Assembly (NCBI GenBank): GCA_016872125.1
Contig: VHBD01000016.1
Location: 1-16,844 of the forward strand
Length of the DNA: 16,844 nucleotides
Source of the DNA: Sphingomonadales bacterium
GTDB lineage: Bacteria; Bacteroidota; Bacteroidia; UBA7662
Direction of reading: 5' to 3'
Shown: positions 7,809 through 14,596 of the stretch, piece by piece
Numbering within the stretch: the first letter of the stretch is position 1
How the letters are laid out: each line of letters opens with the position of its first letter
Notes under the pieces: generated by a model
Told to the model about the DNA's origin: nothing
The model's input: only the letters and a program-made list of their open reading frames with translations
Databases searched by the model: none
Program-made: the position numbers and the translations under genes

Positions 7809-10358
7809 TTAGGGGAGAGGGGCAAAGTAGCCGGGTTCCGCTGCGGCCATCAATGACCAAACCGCTTCCACCACATCATCCACCGAGGGTTTGCTGAAAT
7901 AATCCCCATCGGAGCCGTAGGCAGGTCGATGAGCCTGTGCGGTTAAGGTTTGGGGCGCCCAATCCAAGAGGGGGAAACCGCCTTGCCGCTCCAAAATTTG
8001 TTGCAATAGGTAGGCGGAGGCCCCTCCGGGCACATCCTCGTCCAAAACTAAGAGCCGTGACGTCTTGCGAAGTGACTTGGCGCAAAGCCCTTCCTCGTCA
8101 AAAGGCAATAAACTCTGAGCGTCGATGACCTCTACAGATATGCCAAGACCCTCCAAAAGGTCAGAGGCCTCCATGGCAATACGGCAACAAGACCCGTAAG
8201 TGACCAAAGTCAAATCTTCCCCTTGGCGAAGGATTTCGGCCTGCCCGGGTATGACACAAAGATCATGCAAATTGGATGGCAGGGTTTCTTTGAGGCGATA
8301 ACCGTTCAGGCATTCGATGACCAATGCGGGTTCATCGCTTTTCATAAGGGTGTTGTAGAAACCTACGGCTTGAACCATGTTGCGTGGAACCAAGACGTGC
8401 ATGCCTCGCAGGGCATGCAGAATCATCCCCATGGGGGATCCGGAATGCCATATCCCTTCCAGCCGATGACCACGGGTACGTACAATGAGAGGAGCCTTTT
8501 GGCCACCTGCCGTGCGGTATTGCAAGGTGGCAACATCATCGCTCAGGATTTGAATGGCGTAGAGCAAATAGTCAAGGTACTGAATTTCCACCAGAGGCCG
8601 TAGGCCCCGCATTGCCGCCCCCAGACCTTGACCCACAATGCTCATTTCACGAATACCGGTATCCGAAACGCGCAGGTCTCCATATTTTTCCTGCAATCCA
8701 GCGAAACCTTGATTGACATCTCCGATTTTGCCGACATCTTCCCCCAGGGCAACGAATCGGGGATCTTCACGAAGCCAGTAATCAAAGCAACGGTTGAGGA
8801 CTTCGAAGCCGTTGACCGATTCAGCATTTTCAGGGTATTGCGCTTTTACCGCATGAACCTTGACCGCCGCATCCGAGGATTGGCTGTGCAGGCCTCGGTT
8901 GTATAACAACGAATGAAGACCTTCCAGACGAGAGCGCAGGCCGAGGGTTTGTCGGTAGGCTAATTGCACCGAATCGGAGGCCCAAGCGCTGATGCCCAGA
9001 CGATGCGCCGTTAAAAGGCTTCTTCGAAGGGCCTGCATGATGTCCCTGCGCAGCGGCTCACGCTCTGCGCGCAAATCAGCAATAGATCGCTCAACAGCAG
9101 CGGCACATTGGGTTAGGAAATTATTCCGCGTCGGGGTATCGGTATTTCCCAGGGTGGTTTCGGCTGAACGGTCCTTGGTGGACACTGTGGAGATTTGGGT
9201 TTGAAACGCCGTGGACCATGCCTCCAAGCTTTGCAGGGTTTCCGAGGTCCAAGAGTTAAGGTCATCGCGGAAGTCTTGGTAAGCCTTGTTCAAGGCTTCC
9301 TTGGCGCGAGTTGCGGCTTCCGTTTCGATACGGTCCAAGGTTCTTGCATTAGCAAAGCCTTGGGCCAAAATCCAGGACCTCATTCGGCTCAAACCGTCGT
9401 ATTCTTTTTCCCATTGAAGCCGTTCGGGCGATTTGTATCGTTCATGGGATCCCGAGGTGCTGTGCCCCTGGGGCTGGGTGAGTTCGGTCACATGAAAGAG
9501 TACCGGCATGTGCTCTTCGCGGCACAAATCCGCAGCCTTGAGGTAGAGGGCACAGAGTCGGGGATAATCCCATCCTGGGCAGGTATAAAGCCGATACCCG
9601 TTCCCATCAGGTCCCGTTCGGAAGCCTTGGAGCAAGGCGCCAATATTTTCTTTGGTGGTTTGGTAGGCTGCTGGAACAGAGATGCCGTATCCATCATCCC
9701 AAATGGACACAAAGAGTGGGACTTGCAGGACCCCGCCGGCGTTGATGACTTCCCAAAAATGGCCTTCGCTGGTGGAGGCATTTCCGATGGTCACATAGGA
9801 AATCTCATGGCCACCTCGGCTAAATTTGGAAGGAGACGGAAGATTAGGCAAAGCCCTATAAAGCTTGGAAGCATAGGCAATGCCAAGGCCTCTGCCCATT
9901 TGGCCGCCGGTAGGGGAGATATCGGCCGTGGATTGCGGTTTGTCCGTCAAATTCACCGATTGACCTTGTTGGTCCAGCCATCGGGTTGCAAAATGTCCGT
10001 TCATGGACCTTCCCCCCGAAGCGGGTTCATGCTCCACGGAGGTATGAGCGTATAACTGCGCAAAAAAACCTTCCAACGTCATCATACCCGTCGCTAACAT
10101 AAAGGTTTGGTCCCGATAATATCCTGAGCGTATATCCCCATCTCTGAAGGCTTTGGCCATTGCCAATTGAGGAAGTTCTTTGCCATCGCCGAAGATTCCG
10201 AACTTGGCTTTGCCGGTCAAAACCTCCTTACGCCCCAATAAGCTGGCATGGCGGCTTTCCCAACCCGTTCGGTAGTCCCGCAGCACTTCGGCCACCAATT
10301 CCTCTTTGTTCAAGGCGGTTTGCGATGGGGAGGGAGCAGTTTCTGCGGGTATTTCCAT
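7809..10358 (-). CDS. Fused E1 alpha/beta subunit of a 2-oxoacid dehydrogenase (branched-chain type)
   Basis: 849 residues, thiamine-diphosphate-dependent decarboxylase (E1) of a 2-oxoacid dehydrogenase complex, probably acting on branched-chain 2-oxo acids. The alpha-like half (about 25-330) has the substrate loop GYYRDQTFML (79-88), the ThDP region GNASTSEG...WDDGYGIS (192-227) and the regulatory-loop equivalent GHSTSGSHERYKS (298-310). A helical linker (about 320-510) follows. The beta-like half (about 515-845) has ALGEDVG (537-543), DTGIREMSIVGQGLGAAMRG (566-585), REM/HSGSPMG active-site blocks and a transketolase C-terminal domain with YGSCCRIAMEAS (721-732) and VLDEDVPGG (771-779). In the ThDP motif Asn193 replaces the usual Asp of GDG, and Asp221-Asp222 replace the Asn pair. 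E2 and E3 genes are not in the window. The substrate is not fixed by the sequence; pyruvate is an alternative. Confidence 0.9.
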   Translation of the reverse strand: MEIPAETAPSPSQTALNKEELVAEVLRDYRTGWESRHASLLGRKEVLTGKAKFGIFGDGKELPQLAMAKAFRDGDIRSGYYRDQTFMLATGMMTLEGFFAQLYAHTSVEHEPASGGRSMNGHFATRWLDQQGQSVNLTDKPQSTADISPTGGQMGRGLGIAYASKLYRALPNLPSPSKFSRGGHEISYVTIGNASTSEGHFWEVINAGGVLQVPLFVSIWDDGYGISVPAAYQTTKENIGALLQGFRTGPDGNGYRLYTCPGWDYPRLCALYLKAADLCREEHMPVLFHVTELTQPQGHSTSGSHERYKSPERLQWEKEYDGLSRMRSWILAQGFANARTLDRIETEAATRAKEALNKAYQDFRDDLNSWTSETLQSLEAWSTAFQTQISTVSTKDRSAETTLGNTDTPTRNNFLTQCAAAVERSIADLRAEREPLRRDIMQALRRSLLTAHRLGISAWASDSVQLAYRQTLGLRSRLEGLHSLLYNRGLHSQSSDAAVKVHAVKAQYPENAESVNGFEVLNRCFDYWLREDPRFVALGEDVGKIGDVNQGFAGLQEKYGDLRVSDTGIREMSIVGQGLGAAMRGLRPLVEIQYLDYLLYAIQILSDDVATLQYRTAGGQKAPLIVRTRGHRLEGIWHSGSPMGMILHALRGMHVLVPRNMVQAVGFYNTLMKSDEPALVIECLNGYRLKETLPSNLHDLCVIPGQAEILRQGEDLTLVTYGSCCRIAMEASDLLEGLGISVEVIDAQSLLPFDEEGLCAKSLRKTSRLLVLDEDVPGGASAYLLQQILERQGGFPLLDWAPQTLTAQAHRPAYGSDGDYFSKPSVDDVVEAVWSLMAAAEPGYFAPLP

Positions 10359-10378
10359 TCGAAAAAAGGTGGAATAAG

Positions 10379-10413
10379 TTAACCGAAACTGAAAAGAGAA
10401 TGGTCCCGGTTAA
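10379..10413 (-). promoter_or_regulatory. Predicted 5'-leader stem-loop of the E1 mRNA
   Basis: On the - strand, TTAACCGGGAC can pair with GTTTCGGTTAA across a 13-nt loop, giving 11 bp of which two are G-U. The wobble pairs become A-C mismatches on the other strand, so the fold is better for an RNA read in the E1 direction. The predicted transcription start from the -7 element at 10418-10425 falls at the first base of the stem. Inferred, not measured. Confidence 0.4.
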
Positions 10414-10417
10414 GATG

Positions 10418-10447
10418 CAAAGATAAAGGATGGAAAAAATCCATCAA
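10418..10447 (-). promoter_or_regulatory. Promoter match for the E1 gene
   Basis: On the - strand, TTG (10447-10445), a 19-nt spacer, then TATCTTTG (10425-10418) matches TTG-N17-23-TAnnTTTG. The start site would be near 10413, leaving a leader of about 55 nt before the ATG at 10358. Confidence 0.55.
10429..10445. repeat. Inverted repeat GATGGA-N5-TCCATC in the divergent promoter region
   Basis: Perfect 6-bp arms around five A residues. The dyad lies inside the spacer of the E1 promoter and about 30 bp upstream of the DUF1573 promoter, where an operator could act. No protein is known to bind it; it could be chance. Confidence 0.4.
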
Positions 10448-10472
10448 GGTACAATTTTTGAAGAAAAGAGCG

Positions 10473-10501
10473 TTTGTTATGTGAAATTCGCATTATTTTT
10501 G
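10473..10501 (+). promoter_or_regulatory. Promoter match for the DUF1573 gene
   Basis: TTTG at 10473-10476, a 17-nt spacer and TATTTTTG at 10494-10501 fit the Bacteroidota consensus fully. The ATG at 10524 would follow a leader of about 17 nt. Confidence 0.6.
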
Positions 10502-10523
10502 AACCCTAAAACAAACACCTTCC

Positions 10524-10967
10524 ATGAAAACAATCTTATCGTTCGCTCTAGCTTTGGGTTTAGGCTTATCAGCGATTGCTCAGACCACCGAAACCAAAGA
10601 CAAGCCCGCTTTCAAGTTCAAGGCCGAAACCCATGATTTCGGGAAGATCAAAGAAGGCGTTCAGGCTACCCACGAATTCGAATTTACGAATACCGGTAAG
10701 GGACCTTTGATTATTTCCAACGTTGCCGCATCATGCGGTTGCACTACTCCTGATTGGACCCGTGAGCCGATTCCTCCAGGAAAAACCGGTAAAATCAAAG
10801 CCGTTTACAATTCCCAAGGCCGTCCAGGTCAGTTCACCAAACAAGTCACTGTAACCTCCAATGCCGATGAAGCAACCAAAGTACTGACCATTTCCGGTTT
10901 GGTGGAGAAGGTGGAACCGGGTGTACCCGAAACCAAGCCAGCGGCCAGTCCGGTGAGCAAACCCTAA
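10524..10967 (+). CDS. Secreted DUF1573 domain protein
   Basis: 147 residues. A signal peptide (MKT, a hydrophobic run at 4-19, likely cut near AIA-Q at 19/20) sends it out of the cytoplasm. The mature part is one DUF1573 beta-sandwich, an Ig/ASPM-SPD-2-Hydin-like fold: HDFGKIKEG (37-45), HEFEFTNTG (50-58), PLIISNVAASCGCTTPDW (61-78), PPGKTGKIKAVYN (84-96) and TVTSNA (109-114). The CGC at 71-73 is the family's conserved cysteine pair. The tail is Pro/Ala/Lys-rich. The domain is widespread in Bacteroidota and its molecular role is unknown. It is monocistronic by context: own promoter and a strong terminator downstream. Confidence 0.93.
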   Translation: MKTILSFALALGLGLSAIAQTTETKDKPAFKFKAETHDFGKIKEGVQATHEFEFTNTGKGPLIISNVAASCGCTTPDWTREPIPPGKTGKIKAVYNSQGRPGQFTKQVTVTSNADEATKVLTISGLVEKVEPGVPETKPAASPVSKP

Positions 10968-11029
10968 AGAGATCCAAACAGGCGTAACCCAGACCTATTT
11001 TTAGCAAGGACCATTCCTTACAAGTGGTG

Positions 11030-11062
11030 AAGACCCGTGTACCTTTGCACGGGTCTTTTTTT
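11030..11062 (+). terminator. Rho-independent terminator after the DUF1573 gene
   Basis: AAGACCCGTG and CACGGGTCTT form a perfect 10-bp stem around the 8-nt loop TACCTTTG, followed by a T run (11056-11062). It lies 62 bp after the DUF1573 stop. The T run ends exactly where the aminotransferase ATG begins. Confidence 0.85.
11040..11047 (+). promoter_or_regulatory. -7 promoter element candidate for the aminotransferase, inside the terminator loop
   Basis: TACCTTTG matches TAnnTTTG exactly and is precisely the terminator loop. Initiation would fall near 11052, leaving about 11 nt before the ATG at 11063. No good TTG/TTTG element is seen 17-23 nt upstream, so the promoter is uncertain. Confidence 0.35.
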
Positions 11063-12259
11063 ATGCCAAAAATTTCAAACAGGGGACATTTCATGCCTGC
11101 TTCGCCAATTCGGCGATTGGTCCCGTATGCAGAAGCCGCCAAACAAAGCGGTACCATGGTTTATCATCTCAACATCGGTCAACCGGATATCGCCACGGCC
11201 CCTGCATTTTGGAAAGGGGTCGCTGCTCACCATGACAAGGTTCTCTCCTATTCGCATTCAGCGGGCCTTGTGCAATACCGACAGGCTTACGCCGACAACT
11301 TGAACCGGAAAGGCTACGGGCTCACCGCAGAGAATGTTCTCATCAGCACCGGAGGTTCCGAGGCCTTGGTTATGACCATGATGGCCTGCTTTGATCCCGG
11401 CGATGAGGTTCTCATTCCGGAGCCTTTTTATGCCAATTACAACGGTTTTGCCGCAATGGGTGGTGTGGTGGTCCGCCCATTAACCACCACGATCGAGGAG
11501 CGTTTCGCCTTGCCCGAAGTGGAGGCTGTCGAAGCTGCCATCGGCCCCAAAACCAGGGCCCTCATGATCTGCAATCCCAATAACCCCACCGGTACCTTGT
11601 ACTCCAAAGCTGAATTGGAAGCCTTGGCCAGTTTGTGCCTGAAGCATGACCTCTTTCTCATCGCGGACGAAGTGTACCGCGAATTTGTATACGATGGTCA
11701 GCAACATTATTCTATTTTGGGAATCCATGGGCTCGAGCAACATGCGGTCGTGGTGGAAAGCACTTCCAAAATGTACAGTGCCTGCGGGGCCAGAATAGGA
11801 GCCCTGATCACCAAGAATCAGGATTTGATGGCTACAGCGCTCAAATACGCTCAGGCACGTTTGAGCCCGCCTACCTTGGAACAAATGGGAGCCATGGCGG
11901 CCCTGCTCCATACCGGTCATGATTACTTCGACGTAGTCAGATCGGAATATGTTAGCCGTCGTAATCTCATGGTGCAGGCGCTCTCTGCAATGCCAGGCGT
12001 GACCTGTCCTCTACCCGGCGGGGCATTCTATGCGGTTGCTCGTTTACCGATTACCGACTGCGATGATTTTTGCCGTTGGATGCTGGAGCATCATCGCCAC
12101 GAAGGAGCCACCGTGATGATGGCCCCGGCCACCGGATTCTACGCGACACCCGGTCTGGGCAAGGACGAAGTTCGTTTGGCCTATGTCTTGGAGAAGGCCA
12201 ATCTAGCTTTGGCTATGGATTGCCTGGCTACAGGCTTGGCCGTTTACCAAGAGGCTTGA
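11063..12259 (+). CDS. Pyridoxal-phosphate-dependent class I/II aminotransferase
   Basis: 398 residues, fold-type I PLP enzyme transferring an amino group between an amino acid and a 2-oxo acid in the cytoplasm. Motifs: YHLNIGQPDI (34-43), SYSHSAGLVQYR (62-73), STGGSEAL (95-102) for phosphate binding, NPNNPTG (171-177) with Asn171, ADEVY (201-205) with Asp202 facing the pyridine nitrogen, SKMYSACGARIG (235-246) with Schiff-base Lys236, and RLAYV with the carboxylate-binding Arg371. An in-frame GTG at 11024 would put the start inside the terminator hairpin; the ATG at 11063 gives MPKISNRG, the start usual for this Bacteroidota group. Aspartate- or alanine-type activity is likely, but the substrate cannot be read from sequence. 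It converges on the SCO1 gene with only 13 bp between stops. Confidence 0.92.
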   Translation: MPKISNRGHFMPASPIRRLVPYAEAAKQSGTMVYHLNIGQPDIATAPAFWKGVAAHHDKVLSYSHSAGLVQYRQAYADNLNRKGYGLTAENVLISTGGSEALVMTMMACFDPGDEVLIPEPFYANYNGFAAMGGVVVRPLTTTIEERFALPEVEAVEAAIGPKTRALMICNPNNPTGTLYSKAELEALASLCLKHDLFLIADEVYREFVYDGQQHYSILGIHGLEQHAVVVESTSKMYSACGARIGALITKNQDLMATALKYAQARLSPPTLEQMGAMAALLHTGHDYFDVVRSEYVSRRNLMVQALSAMPGVTCPLPGGAFYAVARLPITDCDDFCRWMLEHHRHEGATVMMAPATGFYATPGLGKDEVRLAYVLEKANLALAMDCLATGLAVYQEA

Positions 12260-12272
12260 ACCACGAGCTACC

Positions 12273-12980
12273 TTAGCGGTTTCTGAATTCTTCCTGAAGC
12301 AAGGCGATATCCCTTTGCAAAATTTCGCAGTCCGCCCATTGGGTCCCGTCGTATAATCCGCGAATTCTCCCCTTGGGATCGATGAGCAAAAACTGCCCGG
12401 AATGCAGAAATCCACCGGGAGCACTGCGATCTGCTCCTGCACTTAACAAATAATATTGCTCGGCCAAGCGGTGAATTTCTTCTTCTTTGCCCCGTAACAA
12501 AAGCCATTGCCTCGAGGAGGGCTTTACCCCGTGACGCTCCGCGTATTCGGCAAGGACTTCTCGAGTATCTCTATGGGGGTCAATGGTGTATGAAACAAAT
12601 CGCAGTCCGATGGGCGGGGGGCCATCGGATGGAATCCTGGATGCGGACTTCTGTGCCTGGGAATACAGTTTAGCCAGGTTTCGGCTCATATCGATGCAAA
12701 TCCCTGGGCAGGAGGCAAAGAAAAAGTCCACCACGCGAATTTGCCCTTTCAAAGAATCGTGATGGAAGGCAACCCCGTATTGGTCCTCCAAGGCAATCTC
12801 CGGTAATTCACGAAAAACAGTATCCGAACGGCCATCCTCGCTCTCCATAATTTCCATCGGTCCCAAGATGGGAAAGTCGCTAGATGTATTGTTATGGTCT
12901 TTTGGCTTGTCTGTGTTACAGCCCGCGAGGAGAGCGAAGGTCAGCCCTGTAATAAGGCAGAATAAAGAAGGCTTGGGCAT
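12273..12980 (-). CDS. SCO1/SenC/PrrC family copper-binding lipoprotein
   Basis: 235 residues. The N-terminus has a basic start, a hydrophobic stretch (7-19) and the lipobox LAGC (18-21), so Cys21 should carry the lipid. The rest is a thioredoxin-like SCO domain: LEDQYGVAF (64-72), the copper site FFFASCPGICIDM (86-98) with Cys91 and Cys95, VSYTIDPHRDT (129-139) and the third ligand His193 in GFLHSGQF. SCO proteins deliver copper to the CuA centre of cytochrome c oxidase or act as thiol-disulfide reductases, which suggests aerobic respiration; no oxidase gene is in the window. The frame runs upstream to 13142 but would overlap the RNase gene by about 100 bp and bury the signal sequence, so I use the ATG at 12980. 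Probably co-transcribed with the RNase gene 61 bp upstream. Confidence 0.92.
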   Translation of the reverse strand: MPKPSLFCLITGLTFALLAGCNTDKPKDHNNTSSDFPILGPMEIMESEDGRSDTVFRELPEIALEDQYGVAFHHDSLKGQIRVVDFFFASCPGICIDMSRNLAKLYSQAQKSASRIPSDGPPPIGLRFVSYTIDPHRDTREVLAEYAERHGVKPSSRQWLLLRGKEEEIHRLAEQYYLLSAGADRSAPGGFLHSGQFLLIDPKGRIRGLYDGTQWADCEILQRDIALLQEEFRNR

Positions 12981-13006
12981 GATGTTGAATGGCAAAATTG
13001 GATGAG

Positions 13007-13022
13007 AAAGTATCAATACTTT
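13007..13022. repeat. Short palindrome upstream of the SCO1 gene
   Basis: AAAGTAT-CA-ATACTTT, perfect 7-bp arms with a 2-bp centre, lies in the 61-bp gap between the RNase stop and the SCO1 start. A weak -7-like CAATTTTG (one mismatch, - strand, 12993-13000) follows it. It could be an operator; no binding protein is known. Confidence 0.4.
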
Positions 13023-13041
13023 TTGACTGGTAAGGGGGGTG

Positions 13042-14454
13042 TTAATCCAAAATATAGGTTTTGCCTTTGATGGGTAGGGTGACTTGGTAACCCTTATCCT
13101 CCAGGGCAACTGCAAGGGCTTCCATGCGGTCCGGTTCCCCATGCACCAAGAAGACTCGGCGAAGGCGTGATGCCGGTGTTTGACTGACGAAGCGCATCAG
13201 TCCGTTGTGATCCGCATGGCCGCTGAAAACATCGGTGTAACATAATTTCGCTCGAACTTCCACCGTTCGCCCGTCCACCGTCAAGTATTTTTCTCCATCG
13301 GCCAGTTTGCGACCCAGACTGCCTTCGGCCATATAACCGATGAACAAGATGGAGGCCCTGGAATTTTGCAATTGTTCTTTGAGATGGGTGTGGATTCGAC
13401 CACCTTCGAGCATGCCCGATGCCGAAATCAGGATGGAAGGTCTGTAATCCGCAGCGATTTTGCGGCTCTGCCCTATGTTCTGTACAAAGCGTAAGCGCTC
13501 AAAGGAAAACACATCGCCGTACATGCTGATCATGTTCAAAGCGTCTCTCCCTAACCAATCCTCCATTTGTCTATAAATTTCCGTGGACAAAATGGCCATG
13601 GGGGAATCCACATAAACGGGAACATTTTGGGGTAATTTACCGTCCTCGTAGAGCTGTTGCAGCACCAACAGAAAGGCCTGGGTCCTGCCCACGCTGAATG
13701 CGGGTACAATCAGCCGGCCACCTTCTACCTCAAGGGCTTGCCGTATGAATTCTTCCACGACCACAGTGGGTTTCCTGCTTTCTTGGTGGTTGACCCCTCC
13801 GTAGGTGCTCTCGCAGACCAAATAATCCACTTCGGGCATGGGTTTGGGATCCGGCAAACCGGGATAATTGAACCGCCCTAAGTCCCCGCTGAAGCCAACG
13901 TGCAGTGTTTGATCTCCCTCTTTAATTTCAAGAACGACCGAAACGGCACCCAAGAGATGAGAACAGGGGTACAAGATGAGGGCTAGGTTTTGGCGAATGC
14001 GATAGGTCTTCCCGGGTCGAAGGGGATGAAATAGACGAAGGCAATGTTCGGCATCTTGCTCCAACTGATGGGCCAATTTGCGAAAGGCTTGATCCCCTTT
14101 CTTACGCCCTTTGGCCCTGCCGTGCAGATCGTTGGCCAAGCGTTTGGCTTGAAGCATGGCACTGTCCCTTAGGAGGACGGCACTGAGCTCCATGGTGGGT
14201 TCGGTGCAGAGGATATCCCCCTTGTAGCCTTCTCGAACCAATTCCGGGAGCCTACCGCTGTGATCCATGTGCGCATGGGTCAGTAGCACCAAATTGACGG
14301 AGGTAGGGTCAAATCCCAGCTCGGTTTCTTGTCCTTTGGGGCCCATTTCAAGGCCACAATCGACCAGAATTTTGAAGCCGTCGCTGAGTTCCAGCAAGTG
14401 CATGCTGCCGGTGACTTGTTGAGCCGCCCCCCAAGAAGTTAGTGCAATGGGCAT
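13042..14454 (-). CDS. Beta-CASP metallo-beta-lactamase ribonuclease
   Basis: 470 residues from the ATG at 14454. It is a zinc-dependent RNA-processing nuclease of the CPSF-73-like beta-CASP group, cytoplasmic. Motifs: GAAQQVTGSMHLLEL (9-23), VDCG (31-34), zinc motif THAHMDH (59-65), His166 in YPCSHLLGA, Asp191 in GFSGDLG, ESTYGG (215-220), PAFSVGRTQ (251-259), VDSPMA (282-287), SASGMLEGGRIHTHLK (344-359), the motif C SGHADH (411-416) and final His438 in LVHGE. The full zinc set is present, so it should be active. An in-frame ATG at 14490 would add 12 residues; homologues usually begin just before the GAAQ block, so I use the internal one. Which RNAs it cuts is unknown. It is divergent from the DUF3127 gene. 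Confidence 0.92.
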   Translation of the reverse strand: MPIALTSWGAAQQVTGSMHLLELSDGFKILVDCGLEMGPKGQETELGFDPTSVNLVLLTHAHMDHSGRLPELVREGYKGDILCTEPTMELSAVLLRDSAMLQAKRLANDLHGRAKGRKKGDQAFRKLAHQLEQDAEHCLRLFHPLRPGKTYRIRQNLALILYPCSHLLGAVSVVLEIKEGDQTLHVGFSGDLGRFNYPGLPDPKPMPEVDYLVCESTYGGVNHQESRKPTVVVEEFIRQALEVEGGRLIVPAFSVGRTQAFLLVLQQLYEDGKLPQNVPVYVDSPMAILSTEIYRQMEDWLGRDALNMISMYGDVFSFERLRFVQNIGQSRKIAADYRPSILISASGMLEGGRIHTHLKEQLQNSRASILFIGYMAEGSLGRKLADGEKYLTVDGRTVEVRAKLCYTDVFSGHADHNGLMRFVSQTPASRLRRVFLVHGEPDRMEALAVALEDKGYQVTLPIKGKTYILD

Positions 14455-14460
14455 AGGCCG

Positions 14461-14468
14461 CAAACTTA
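14461..14468 (-). promoter_or_regulatory. -7 promoter element candidate for the RNase gene
   Basis: TAAGTTTG on the - strand fits TAnnTTTG and lies 6 nt before the ATG at 14454, so its transcript would be nearly leaderless. No clear TTG lies at the right distance upstream. If real, it supports the shorter start. Confidence 0.3.
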
Positions 14469-14519
14469 CCTGAGGGCTTCCATTGTCCATAATTCCGAGC
14501 GAGGGTTTGTGGATAAAGA

Positions 14520-14554
14520 CCTTCTGTTGTATTCGGTTTCGTTCCAGCAGAAGG
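14520..14554 (+). repeat. Inverted repeat in the divergent RNase / DUF3127 region
   Basis: CCTTCTGTTG and CAGCAGAAGG can pair over 10 bp (one T-G) around a 15-nt loop. The right arm ends one base before the -7 element at 14556, so the dyad covers the upstream part of that promoter. Possible operator; function unknown. Confidence 0.4.
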
Positions 14555-14555
14555 C

Positions 14556-14563
14556 TAATTTTG
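14556..14563 (+). promoter_or_regulatory. -7 promoter element for the DUF3127 operon
   Basis: TAATTTTG matches TAnnTTTG exactly, the same octamer as both clpC elements. The best upstream partner is TTCG at 14532-14535 (20-nt spacer, one mismatch). The leader would be about 30 nt. Confidence 0.45.
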
Positions 14564-14596
14564 TTTCGAGCTTCAATTTATACAAAGCATAGCGAT

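Noticed and set aside
9195..10055. 286-residue + strand reading frame opposite the E1 gene
   Set aside because: It is fully antisense to a clearly conserved gene, shows no domain and has Gly/Arg/Phe-rich shadow composition.
11024..11062. GTG start giving a longer aminotransferase
   Set aside because: It would translate the terminator hairpin; the extra 13 residues have no family counterpart and MPKISNRG at 11063 is the usual start.
12981..13142. N-terminal extension of the SCO1 protein
   Set aside because: It overlaps the RNase gene and would bury the lipoprotein signal; the ATG at 12980 gives a standard signal and lipobox.
14483..14596. TTG start for the DUF3127 protein
   Set aside because: It lies upstream of the -7 element and crosses the inverted repeat; homologues start at the MEITG block.
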